The notes beneath the pieces were generated by a model that worked only from the letters and a program-made list of their open reading frames with translations, did not search any database and was not told the DNA's origin. Positions 27,030-35,333 of a DNA stretch of 64,000 nucleotides are shown here, in pieces (positions within the stretch are counted from its first letter, which is position 1; each line of letters begins with the position of its first letter). The position numbers and the translations under genes are program-made. The stretch is from Cryobacterium levicorallinum. GTDB taxonomy: Bacteria > Actinomycetota > Actinomycetes > Actinomycetales > Microbacteriaceae. The stretch lies in the NCBI RefSeq assembly GCF_004402405.1, contig NZ_SOFE01000022.1, positions 283,342 through 347,341 on the forward strand. Direction: 5' to 3'.

Positions 27030-27457
27030 AGTGGGCAACGCGCGAACATATGCATATCGACCGGGCTGCATGCGCCTGGCTGGTAACGCGATTCATCGAT
27101 GCGGATGCCCAGTTCATCTTTGTCGCCGATCCGACCCACGTTCCGAAAGGGGCGACGGCATTCGATATGCGCGGCGCCGAGTACTCCCACGTGGGGTCCG
27201 ACTGCACGTTCGAAACGATCCTGCGCCGGCACGAACTGGCCGATCCCGTACTCTGGAAAATCGCCCAGATCGTGCATGAGGCCGACATCGAAGATGGGCG
27301 CTTCGACGCGCCCGAGGCCCCCGGACTCGACGCCGTCCTGAGGGGACTCTCCCTGACGGGCACCGACGAACAGACCCTGGCCGTGAGTAAGCCGATATTC
27401 GACGGTCTGTATGAGTTCTACCGCCGCAGCCTGCTCCACGGCCGCGAAGCCTCCTGA
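27026..27457 (+). CDS. chrB2: ChrB C-terminal part (chromate resistance domain)
   Basis: The 143-residue protein begins at the ATGA overlap with chrB1 and matches the Chrome_Resist domain: KWATREHMHIDRAACAWLVTRFID, FDMRGAEYSHVGSDCTFE and HEADIEDGRF. His- and Cys-rich positions suggest metal or oxyanion contact. Translational coupling would keep the two parts in equal amounts, consistent with a reassembled regulator. chrA follows 18 nt downstream. Confidence 0.88.
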   Translation: MKWATREHMHIDRAACAWLVTRFIDADAQFIFVADPTHVPKGATAFDMRGAEYSHVGSDCTFETILRRHELADPVLWKIAQIVHEADIEDGRFDAPEAPGLDAVLRGLSLTGTDEQTLAVSKPIFDGLYEFYRRSLLHGREAS

Positions 27458-27475
27458 CGATACGAGAACTGCACT

Positions 27476-28879
27476 GTGAAACCCAAGAAGGCCCGGCCAG
27501 TGTCCGCAACGGATGCCGCCGAGACCCGAGACCTGGTCCCGTTCCGGGACGCCCTGCGCGTCTGGTTCCTCGTCTCGCTCGAGACTTTCGGCGGGCCGGC
27601 CGGACAGATCGCCGTCATGCACCGCATCCTCGTCGAAGAGAAACGGTGGATCGGACACCGCCGCTTCCAGCACGCCATGAACTTCTGTGTCATGCTCCCC
27701 GGCCCCGAGGCGCAACAGCTTGCCATCTACATCGGCTGGTTGCTCAACGGCAAACGCGGCGGCCTGGTCGCCGGCACACTGTTCGTTTTGCCGGGCGTCG
27801 TCGCCCTCCTCGCCTTGTCCGCCATCTTCGTGGCCTACGGTGACGCACCCGTGGTCGCAGCGCTCTTCACCGGCATCGCCGCCGCGACACTAATCATCGT
27901 GGGACAGGCCATCGTCAAAGTCGGCCGACGGTGCCTCGTCCACCCCGCCTTGGTCGTGCTCGCCGTCGCCGGGTTCGCCGCCCTAGCCCTGTTCGCAGTT
28001 CCCTTCCCCGTCGTGATCCTCATCGCAGCCCTGACGGGCTGGCTCCTCACTCGATATGTGCCCGGCGTAGCGAAGAAGATCGACGGCAGCGGCGATGCAC
28101 CCGACCGAATCCAACCCGTCATCGCCGATAACGCGCTCAACGCCGGGAAGCCCTCCGCCGTGAGCGCGGGCAAGATTCTGGCCGTGGGGCTGACACTGTG
28201 GATCCTGCCCATAATCGCCGTAGTACTTTTCACCGGCATCGGCTCGGTATTCACGCAGCAGGGCGTGTTCTTCTCCACCATGGCCCTGGTCACCTTCGGT
28301 GGCGCGTACGCCGTGCTGGCCTACGTCGCCCAGCAAGCGGTGGAGGTCTTCCACTGGCTCACGCCCGGGGAGATGGCGCGCGGACTCGGTCTGGCCGAGA
28401 CCACACCCGGACCCCTGATCATGGTCGTCCAGTTCGTCGGCTTCGTCGGCGCCTACCGCAACCCCGGCGACCTCGACCCGTGGGTCGCGGCCATCATCGG
28501 AGCCCTCCTGACCACCTGGGTCACCTTCGTGCCCTGCTTCATTTTCATCTTCCTTGGCGCACCCCACATCGAACGGCTCCGCGGCAACCGCCAACTCTCC
28601 GGAGCGCTCACCGGCATCACTGCGGCGGTCGTCGGAGTCATCGCCAATCTCGCCGTCTTCTTCGCCTTCAACATGCTCTTCTCCGAAACGTTCCGCCTCG
28701 ACTCCGGGCCGCTACAACTCCAGCTGCCTGTGCTGAGCTCGGTGAGCATCCTGCCGCTCGCCGTCGCCGTTGTCGCGGGAGTGCTCATGCTGAAACTCCG
28801 GTGGACCGCACTGCGCACCATCGGCGTGTGCGCCCTCCTCGGACTCGCCGCCGGACTACTCGAGCTGGCCACCGCATAG
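27476..28879 (+). CDS. chrA: Chromate transporter ChrA
   Basis: ChrA (CHR family, long two-domain form) exports chromate from the cytoplasm. The 467-residue protein, starting with GTG, carries both homologous halves: FGGPAGQIAVMHR and LPGPEAQQLAIYIG in the first, and TFGGAYAVLAYVAQQ with TTPGPLIMVVQFVGF in the second, each followed by hydrophobic helices. The operon chrB1-chrB2-chrA is controlled from the operator at 26458. Sulfate transport would be an alternative for the wider family, but the chrB linkage favours chromate. Confidence 0.95.
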   Translation: MKPKKARPVSATDAAETRDLVPFRDALRVWFLVSLETFGGPAGQIAVMHRILVEEKRWIGHRRFQHAMNFCVMLPGPEAQQLAIYIGWLLNGKRGGLVAGTLFVLPGVVALLALSAIFVAYGDAPVVAALFTGIAAATLIIVGQAIVKVGRRCLVHPALVVLAVAGFAALALFAVPFPVVILIAALTGWLLTRYVPGVAKKIDGSGDAPDRIQPVIADNALNAGKPSAVSAGKILAVGLTLWILPIIAVVLFTGIGSVFTQQGVFFSTMALVTFGGAYAVLAYVAQQAVEVFHWLTPGEMARGLGLAETTPGPLIMVVQFVGFVGAYRNPGDLDPWVAAIIGALLTTWVTFVPCFIFIFLGAPHIERLRGNRQLSGALTGITAAVVGVIANLAVFFAFNMLFSETFRLDSGPLQLQLPVLSSVSILPLAVAVVAGVLMLKLRWTALRTIGVCALLGLAAGLLELATA

Positions 28880-29120
28880 ATATATTTCAGGACGCCCCGC
28901 GAGCGACATATCGCGAACACAGAATGCCGCCACCAAACGGCAAAATCCACATGGTATGTCGATTCGACCGCGGTCTCAGTCTGCGTGAAAAATCGGCGAC
29001 GTTCTCGCTCCTTGCCCGGACTTCATCACATCCAATCAGGGAGATCAACTTGCCGAGTGATCGTTTCGAGTCCGTCCGGACATGTCTGTAATGACGGACC
29101 CTTCAGACTTGGAGCAACAC

Positions 29121-29446
29121 ATGAACGCAGCAGACCCACTCGACGTGATGCTTGACCAATCATCACCGGGGACGGTGACGATCACGCCGAGTGTGCAGCG
29201 CGATCTTGAGGTAACGAATAGGGCAGCAGCACGCGAAGTCGTGGCATTGACTCCCTCTCGTTGGACCACTCGTTTGGTCGTCGGATTCGGCCTTGCCCTG
29301 GCGCTGCCGGCGCTGCCACAGCCACCGGTGTTTTCGCGTGGCTGCCCTGGGCTGAGAATCCTGACATGGCCTACGCGTTTGTGCATGTCAGCGGTGAGAG
29401 GTGTGGCCGTTTCCGACGCCCAGGTCCAGTGCGCGGTTGTCGCGCC
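29121..29446 (+). pseudogene. Decayed membrane-anchored protein, probable partner of an ECF sigma factor
   Basis: From the ATG at 29121 (GGAG 9 nt upstream) the frame reads MNAADPLDVMLDQSSPG and TPSRWTTRLVVGFGLALAL, a cytoplasmic segment followed by a membrane helix. Around 29305-29320 the sequence must shift by one base to continue as ATATGVFAWLPWAENPD and MAYAFVHVSGE. This looks like the N-terminal half of a membrane protein typically encoded beside ECF sigma factors. It then runs into the sigma-factor remnant. Confidence 0.55.
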
Positions 29447-29938
29447 GTGAGCGCCCGTCAGAAGGGCGAAAAGCTGAAGTCCATCCTCGACCAGTGTGCT
29501 GGGGACGTGCTGCGTTACCTGCAACGCCGAGTGGGGCCCGACGATGCCGCCGATCTCCTCGGCGACACAATGGTCGTCGCCTGGCGCCGGGTGAACCTTC
29601 TTCCCGAAAACGCAGAGGTGCCCGGATGTGGATCTTCGGACTTGCCAGGGGAACCGTCCTGAACCATTCCCGCGGTGAACGACGTCGCCTCGCCCCGACG
29701 TAGAAGATTCGAACACGCGGAATATCGGCCTGTACCGCGCCGGCAGCCGACGAGGGCAGCGAAGTGCGGGGCGCTCTCTCGCAACTCAACCCCGCGCTTC
29801 GGGAAATCGTTCAGCTCGTCCATTGGGAAGGGTCCACCCTCGCTCAAGCTGCCCAGGTCGTCGGAATTCCCGCACCGACGGCGCGCGGGCGGTATGCACG
29901 TGCGAAGGACGAACCGCGAAAACTACGAATCCCGATAG
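29447..29938 (+). pseudogene. Decayed ECF-type RNA polymerase sigma factor
   Basis: Three reading frames in sequence give a recognisable sigma factor: LRYLQRRVGPDDAADLL and VVAWRRVNLLPENAE (region 2) in the frame beginning at GTG 29447; MWIFGLARGTVLNHSRGER in a second frame near 29625-29703; and ALSQLNPALREIVQLVH plus GIPAPTARGRYARAKDE (region 4) in a third frame from 29764. At least two frameshifts break it, so no functional protein is expected. The intact homologue, if any, is outside the window. Confidence 0.7.
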
Positions 29939-30387
29939 GGGGACGTTCTTTGTGCAGTTCTCTAGCTAGGCTAAAACGGCGACGTTAATGGCGTTGACCC
30001 GCCCCGATTTTAGGGACGAGAAGACGATCGGTTGCTCAGCGCCCGCATGCGAATAGGCGTCGTAGCCGCCGGTCTCCGGCAGTACGGGAAGCGCCGAAAT
30101 CGGTGACACCGTAGGGGACCAGTCACCCGCGCGGGCTTAACACCTATCCCGTCCGCTGGGCCAGCGGATAGATGCCGTCTGACCGCGCGGATGACACGAA
30201 CTGTCATATTCGCATCGCTCGACGTTGGTGTTGTTACTGTCTAATCAATCGTTGCCGACGGAATTCATTCCCCGGCATGGAGCGACAGCCGAGCCCGGCA
30301 TCCGCCCGCGAAGAACCGCCAGCCCGCTGGCGCGTCCGCGGCCACCCGGCCATCACCCGCTGTACTGCTTCTGCCGAATGAGGAACC
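29939..30387 (+). other. Structured gap upstream of metF
   Basis: No gene is supported in these roughly 450 bp. Hairpin-prone segments include CCGCTG/CAGCGG (near 30153-30167) and CGCCAGC/GCTGGCG at 30317-30332. The pair GGTGAC/GTCACC frames 30099-30124. I could not match any known riboswitch with confidence. Confidence 0.4.
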
Positions 30388-31353
30388 ATGACCACGACAG
30401 GAATTTCCGCGTGTAACGCCCGCCCGGCGTTCTCGTTCGAGGTGTACCCGCCCAAATCGGCGGCCGCAGCATCCGCTCTAATGAGCACCATCGACCACCT
30501 GGCCGCCGCCGGCCCCGAGTTCATCTCGGTCACCTACGGCGCCAACGGCTCCTCGCGCAACTCTTCTCTAGACTTGCTGCGCTACATCAAGGACCACACC
30601 GAAGCGGATGCGATGGCGCACCTCACCTGCGTCGGCTCCTCGCACGCAGGCGCAAGCCGCCTCATTCGGGAGTTCCTCGACGCCGGCATACGCAGCTTTC
30701 TGGCCATTCGCGGCGACGCACCGCAGGGTGCGGTCGAAGGCGACAACACTTTTCTCGGCGATCTGCACAGCGCGGGGGAGCTGGTGCAGCTCATTCACCG
30801 CGTGCAGACCGAACGGGTGCCGTATATCGAAACGGTGATTCCGGGCCTGCCCGGCGCCCGCGGGGTGAAAACGGAACGCAGCAAGGTGCGCATCGGGGTC
30901 GCGGCCTTTCCGAACGGACATCCCAACTCCCGGTCGGTCAGCCAGGACATCGACACCCTGCTGGCCAAGCAAGCAGCTGGTGCCAACCTCGCCATCACCC
31001 AACTCTTCTTCCACGCCGACGACTACCTGAGCTTCATCCAGCGGGCTCGCTCGGCCGGGGTGCTCTTTCCCATTCTTCCCGGCATCATGCCGGTGACCAG
31101 CCCCAACCGGTTGCGCCGAATTCTGCAGCTCTCCGGGGAGAAGCTGCCGGCCGACCTGTCCATCGACCTTGAAGTCGAACCGACCGAGGAAGGGCAGCGC
31201 CAGATCGGCATCGACTACGCCGTGCGCCTCGGGCAGGATGTGCTTGCGGGCGGCGCCCCCGGACTCCACCTCTACGCCTTCAACCAACACGACACTGTGC
31301 TGCAGGTTCTCGAGGGGTGTGGGGCACTTCCGGTGCCGGCAGTAATGCTTTAG
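30388..31353 (+). CDS. metF: Methylenetetrahydrofolate reductase
   Basis: MetF reduces methylene-tetrahydrofolate to methyl-tetrahydrofolate, the methyl donor for methionine synthesis. The 321-residue protein has FSFEVYPPKS at the N-terminus, FISVTYGA, the folate/FAD segment LAIRGDAP and ITQLFF, typical of the family. Its neighbour metE uses the product. A GAGGAACC ribosome-binding site lies before the ATG. Confidence 0.96.
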   Translation: MTTTGISACNARPAFSFEVYPPKSAAAASALMSTIDHLAAAGPEFISVTYGANGSSRNSSLDLLRYIKDHTEADAMAHLTCVGSSHAGASRLIREFLDAGIRSFLAIRGDAPQGAVEGDNTFLGDLHSAGELVQLIHRVQTERVPYIETVIPGLPGARGVKTERSKVRIGVAAFPNGHPNSRSVSQDIDTLLAKQAAGANLAITQLFFHADDYLSFIQRARSAGVLFPILPGIMPVTSPNRLRRILQLSGEKLPADLSIDLEVEPTEEGQRQIGIDYAVRLGQDVLAGGAPGLHLYAFNQHDTVLQVLEGCGALPVPAVML

Positions 31354-31381
31354 GCCTCACGCCCGCTTCAGCGTGTAGGCC
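31353..31381 (+). other. Hairpin between metF and metE
   Basis: GGCCT at 31353-31357 pairs with AGGCC at 31377-31381 and inner ACGC pairs with GCGT. There is no T-run. It could be an intercistronic stability or attenuation structure. Confidence 0.4.
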
Positions 31382-31440
31382 CCGAACTCGTTCGTTATTT
31401 TGCACCATTCCAACGACCAATCTCCAGTGAAGGAATCTCC

Positions 31441-33786
31441 ATGCCCATTTCACCCGCATTTCCCACCGGTACCATCCTCGGCTACCCGCGTATCGGTCGC
31501 CGGCGCGAGCTCAAGAAGGCCGTGGAAGCGTTCTGGTCTGGGGCGATCGACGCGGTCGCTGTGGAGAGCGTGGCCGCCGAACTGCGCTCGGCCACCCGGG
31601 AACGGCTCGTTGACCTCGGGCTCGGCCGCGCCGACTCGTCGATCCCCGAGTCGTTCTCGTACTACGACCAGGTGCTGGACACCATTGTCGCCGTTGGAGC
31701 GATTCCCACCCGGTTTGCCTCGCTCGTCGGTGCTGATGGAACCATCGACCTGGCCGGGTATTTCACCCTGGCCCGCGGCGAGGGCGAGAACCTGCCGCTT
31801 GAGATGACCAAGTGGTTCGACTCGAACTACCACTACCTCGTGCCCGAGATTGGCCCGGAGACCGTGTTCTCGTTGGCCGGTGACCGCATCGTGCGCGAGT
31901 TTCTCGAGGCCAAGGCGGCCGGCTTCCTCACCCGTCCGGTGCTCGTCGGTCCGGTCACCTTTCTACTGCTCAGCAAGGCCAGCGATGAGGCGCCGGCCGG
32001 GTTCTCCCCGTTGTCCCGGCTCGACGACCTCCTTCCTGTCTACGCAGCGCTGGTATCGCGGCTAGCGGATGCCGGCGCCGACTGGGTGCAACTCGACGAG
32101 CCGGGACTGGTCAGCGAATCGATCGATGTGCCACGCGGGGACACGCTGGCGGCGGTCGCATCCGCTTATGGCGTGCTCGGTCGGCTCAGTGGCCGCCCCG
32201 CCCTGTTTGTCGCGGCGCCCTACGGCAGTCTCGATGATGCCCTGCCGGTTCTTGCCGGCACTACCGTCGAGGCGATCGGCCTCGACCTGGTTCGGGGCAC
32301 CCTGCCGCAGGCGGTGCCCGGGCTGGCCGCCAAGACCCTCGTTGCCGGGGTGATTGACGGGCATAACATCTGGCGCGGCGACCTGGCGGGCGCCTTCGAG
32401 CGCGCCGAGAGCGTGCGCGCGCTGTCTGACTCCGTCACCGTATCCACCTCAACGTCGCTGCTGCACGTGCCGCACGACGTGCTCGATGAGACCTCGTTGC
32501 CGGTCGACCTGGCCAGCTGGCTGGCCTTTGCCGACCAGAAGGTGGGCCAGGTTGCCACCCTCGCGTTCGGCCTCGCTGCGGGGCGGGCGGCCATTGCCAT
32601 TCCGCTCGCGGATGCCGCTGCCGCGCTGACCGCGCGTCTCGCCGCTCCGGGGGTGCGCAACGGTTCGGTGCGAGCGCGTTCGGCCGCACTCACCGACGCC
32701 GATTTCACCCGTGGTGCCTACGCCGATCGCCTGACTGCTCAGAATGCTGCGCTGCAGCTGCCGTCGCTGCCCACGACCACGATCGGATCCTTCCCGCAGA
32801 CCGCAGACATTCGCCGGGCACGCGCCCAGTTTCTCAAAGGAAACCTGCCAGCCGATGACTACCGCGACCTGATGCGCGCCGAGATCGGCCGCGTCGTCGC
32901 CCTGCAGGAAGAGATCGGACTCGACGTGCTCGTGCACGGGGAACCCGAGCGCAACGACATGGTGCAGTACTTTGCTGAGAACCTCGACGGGTTCGCCGTG
33001 ACCGAGAACGGCTGGGTGCAGTCCTACGGCAGCCGCTGCACCCGGCCATCCATTCTGTGGGGCGACGTCTCGCGCCCGGCCCCGATCACGGTGGACTGGT
33101 CGGTGTACACGCAGAGCCTGACAGCCAAGCCGGTCAAAGGCATGCTCACCGGACCGGTGACGATTCTGGCCTGGTCGTTCGTGCGTGACGACCAGCCGCT
33201 TGGCGAGACCGCTCGCCAGGTCGCCCTTGCCCTGCGCGATGAAATCGGCGACCTGGAAGCTGCGGGCATCAAGATCGTTCAGGTCGACGAGCCGGCCTTG
33301 CGGGAGCTGCTGCCGCTAAAGGAGAAGGACCACGCCGACTACCTGGACTGGTCGGTAGGCTCCTTTCGGCTGGCCACGGCCGGGGTCGCGGAAGCGACTC
33401 AAATTCACACGCACCTCTGCTATTCGGAGTTCGGCGTCGTCATCGAAGCTATCCGCAACCTCGACGCCGACGTCACGAGCATCGAAGCGGCCCGCTCGCG
33501 CATGGAGGTGGTACAGCAGATTGAGGCCGGCGGGTTCAACCATGGCATCGGGGCCGGCATCTATGACATCCACTCGCCGCGAGTACCCAGCGTCGACGAG
33601 CTGACGACCCTGCTGGACACCGCCCTGGAATCCATCCCCGAACGCCAGGTCTGGGTGAACCCGGACTGCGGGCTCAAAACGCGTGGCTACGAGGAGACGG
33701 TGCAGTCCCTGCACAACATGCTGGCTGCGACCCGGGTGGTGCGCGATCGCCGCGCTGCCGATCTGAGAGCCAGCCTCACCCGGTAA
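31441..33786 (+). CDS. metE: Cobalamin-independent methionine synthase
   Basis: MetE transfers the methyl group from methyl-tetrahydropteroyl polyglutamate to homocysteine without B12. The 781-residue protein has the N-terminal folate domain (GYPRIGRRRELKKA) and the catalytic barrel with zinc ligands His and Cys in IHTHLCYSEF and the distal Cys in NPDCGLKTR. Length is typical. AAGGAAT precedes the ATG. metF-metE is a functional pair. Confidence 0.97.
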   Translation: MPISPAFPTGTILGYPRIGRRRELKKAVEAFWSGAIDAVAVESVAAELRSATRERLVDLGLGRADSSIPESFSYYDQVLDTIVAVGAIPTRFASLVGADGTIDLAGYFTLARGEGENLPLEMTKWFDSNYHYLVPEIGPETVFSLAGDRIVREFLEAKAAGFLTRPVLVGPVTFLLLSKASDEAPAGFSPLSRLDDLLPVYAALVSRLADAGADWVQLDEPGLVSESIDVPRGDTLAAVASAYGVLGRLSGRPALFVAAPYGSLDDALPVLAGTTVEAIGLDLVRGTLPQAVPGLAAKTLVAGVIDGHNIWRGDLAGAFERAESVRALSDSVTVSTSTSLLHVPHDVLDETSLPVDLASWLAFADQKVGQVATLAFGLAAGRAAIAIPLADAAAALTARLAAPGVRNGSVRARSAALTDADFTRGAYADRLTAQNAALQLPSLPTTTIGSFPQTADIRRARAQFLKGNLPADDYRDLMRAEIGRVVALQEEIGLDVLVHGEPERNDMVQYFAENLDGFAVTENGWVQSYGSRCTRPSILWGDVSRPAPITVDWSVYTQSLTAKPVKGMLTGPVTILAWSFVRDDQPLGETARQVALALRDEIGDLEAAGIKIVQVDEPALRELLPLKEKDHADYLDWSVGSFRLATAGVAEATQIHTHLCYSEFGVVIEAIRNLDADVTSIEAARSRMEVVQQIEAGGFNHGIGAGIYDIHSPRVPSVDELTTLLDTALESIPERQVWVNPDCGLKTRGYEETVQSLHNMLAATRVVRDRRAADLRASLTR

Positions 33787-33821
33787 CTCACCCGCGTACC
33801 TGGCGCCAGCAGGCAGTCTTC

Positions 33822-33851
33822 AGGCCCGATCACCGGTTAGTGGTCGGGCCT
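33822..33851. terminator. Hairpin between convergent metE and lexA
   Basis: AGGCCCGA (33822-33829) pairs exactly with TCGGGCCT (33844-33851), with further pairing in the 14-nt loop. It lies between the stops of metE and lexA and may serve both strands. Confidence 0.55.
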
Positions 33852-33893
33852 CACGCCGTGCTTCTGCTCTCTTCTTTGCTTGAAGCTGACTCG

Positions 33894-34598
33894 CTAGACC
33901 GAGCGCAATACGGCGACGACCTTGCCGAGGATGTCGGCGTAGTCGCCGACGATGGGCTCGAAGTTACTGTTGCGCGGCAGCAGCCAGGTGTGGCCGTCGC
34001 GCTTGCGCAGTACCTTCACGGTGGCCTCGTTGTCGAGCATGGCCGCCACGATCTCGCCGTTCTCCGCGGTCTTCTGCTGGCGAACGACAACCCAGTCACC
34101 GTCGCAGATCGCCGCATCGATCATCGACTCACCGACGACCTTGAGCATGAACAGCTCCCCCTGGCCGACGAGCTGGCGGGGGAGCGGGAAGATCTCGTCT
34201 ATCTGCTGATCGGCCGTGATCGGAATGCCAGCAGCGATTCGACCGACGAGGGGAACCATCGCAGCGTCGCCGACCTGCACGCCCGGGTGAAAACTGTCCT
34301 GGTCGCCGGTTCCGACGTCTTCGGGCGCGCGTTGAATCTCGATGAGTACCTCGAGTGCGCGAGGACGATTCGGGTCACGACGCAGATAGCCGCTCAGCTC
34401 AAGCTGGTTGAGCTGGTGAGTCACGCTCGACAGCGAGGCGAGGCCGACGGCGTCACCGATCTCACGCATGCTCGGCGGGTAGCCGCGCGAGCTGACCGAA
34501 CGCTGAATAACGTCGAGGATGGCGAGCTGGCGCGGGCTCAAACTCTTTCGGCGCCGAGTGCTGGCCTTGTCGCGGGTACCGCCGGTGCTTTGTGTCAC
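33894..34598 (-). CDS. lexA: SOS repressor LexA
   Basis: LexA represses SOS genes until RecA-stimulated self-cleavage. I place the start at the GTG at 34598: AAGGAG lies 8 nt upstream on the minus strand, while the longer frame to 34682 adds 28 unconserved residues. The 234-residue protein has an N-terminal winged helix (about 20-82), the Ala123-Gly124 cleavage site (GRIAAGIP), catalytic Ser158 (GESMIDA) and Lys195 (TVKVLRK). SOS-box-like sequences lie upstream, and a LysM gene is divergently placed, as with Rv2719c/lexA in mycobacteria. Confidence 0.96.
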   Translation of the reverse strand: MTQSTGGTRDKASTRRRKSLSPRQLAILDVIQRSVSSRGYPPSMREIGDAVGLASLSSVTHQLNQLELSGYLRRDPNRPRALEVLIEIQRAPEDVGTGDQDSFHPGVQVGDAAMVPLVGRIAAGIPITADQQIDEIFPLPRQLVGQGELFMLKVVGESMIDAAICDGDWVVVRQQKTAENGEIVAAMLDNEATVKVLRKRDGHTWLLPRNSNFEPIVGDYADILGKVVAVLRSV

Positions 34599-34724
34599 GA
34601 GAAGCGCTCCTTGAGTCGGTCCCGCGCGGGTTAGAGGACGTCTCGCGGGAATGTCGGTGGTGTCTGGTTGAGTAGCAATCAAGCAATTGACCTATCGAAA
34701 GTTTATCCAGTTCTCGGCCTTGAA

Positions 34725-34740
34725 ACAAACACTTATTCGA
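34725..34740. promoter_or_regulatory. SOS-box-like site upstream of lexA
   Basis: On the minus strand the sequence reads TCGAATAAGTGTTTGT, matching TCGAAC-N4-GTTCGA at 9 of 12 positions. It lies about 125 bp from the lexA GTG and supports autoregulation. Confidence 0.5.
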
Positions 34741-34795
34741 GTGTGTTGCGTGATTTCCCGGGCAGAGACGAGAAAAAGCTTGCATGTTCGATTGT

Positions 34796-34811
34796 TCGAA
34801 GTTATATTCGG
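34796..34811. promoter_or_regulatory. Second SOS-box-like site in the lexA/LysM intergenic region
   Basis: TCGAAGTTATATTCGG matches the LexA consensus at 9 of 12 positions and lies on the LysM-gene side. A direct repeat TTCGATTGTTCGA overlaps its left flank. Confidence 0.45.
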
Positions 34812-34820
34812 AACATAGTT

Positions 34821-34856
34821 TCGTATTCGGTCCTCCCGGCCGAGGGTCGAATACGA
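34821..34856 (+). repeat. Inverted repeat in the LysM gene leader
   Basis: TCGTATTCG (34821-34829) pairs exactly with CGAATACGA (34848-34856) around an inner GC-rich segment. It lies 33 nt before the start, just upstream of the ribosome-binding site, so it could be an operator or an mRNA hairpin. Confidence 0.55.
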
Positions 34857-34888
34857 GACTCGCAGCCCGCCTACCTTGGAGGTTTGAC

Positions 34889-35302
34889 ATGACCACAGCA
34901 TTTGCCCCCGCAGTTTCTCTCCCGCCCGTCACACGTCTTCGCCTCACCCGGCGTGGACGAGTCGTCTTCACCACGCTCGCCGCATTGCCGGTCATCCTTG
35001 GCGCCCTCGTATTTGCCGTCAATGGGGGAGCGGCCGGCGCCTCTGGGTCCGCCACCGGCATCGATCTCATGTCGTACACAACCGACTCCGGCATTGTGGC
35101 CACGCTGGCCTATTCACCGACCGACGTCGGTTCAGCCCGATTCATCACGGTCGAACCCGGCCAAACCCTCTGGAACCTTGCCGAAGAGAACTTTCCCGCC
35201 GCCGACCCGCGCGACGTTGTCGCCGATATCAAGCGCATCAACGCCCTGTCGGTGGAAACGCTGCAGCCGGGCCAGCGCCTGGAAATCCCCGCCAACTCCT
35301 AA
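34889..35302 (+). CDS. LysM-domain membrane protein divergent from lexA
   Basis: The ATG at 34889 follows TTGGAGG. The 137-residue protein has a transmembrane helix (about 27-47) and a C-terminal LysM domain (VEPGQTLWNLAEENFP, INALSVETLQPGQRLEIP) that binds peptidoglycan. In mycobacteria (Rv2719c) and in Bacillus (YneA) a LysM protein beside lexA is an SOS-induced cell-division or wall factor; position and domains support the same role here. The SOS-box-like sites upstream agree. Confidence 0.85.
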   Translation: MTTAFAPAVSLPPVTRLRLTRRGRVVFTTLAALPVILGALVFAVNGGAAGASGSATGIDLMSYTTDSGIVATLAYSPTDVGSARFITVEPGQTLWNLAEENFPAADPRDVVADIKRINALSVETLQPGQRLEIPANS

Positions 35303-35333
35303 GTAGTGATGGGCAGCAGTACGGGGCCCTAGC

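Noticed and set aside
28880-29120. A gene between chrA and the sigma-factor remnant
   Set aside because: Only short frames without conserved sequence; the region is left unassigned.
30060-30130. Cobalamin riboswitch before metF
   Set aside because: GGGAAGC followed by a small hairpin recalls part of the B12 element, but the conserved GCCACTG-type B12 box and the closing stem are not found. metE here is B12-independent, which made the idea attractive, yet the evidence is too weak.
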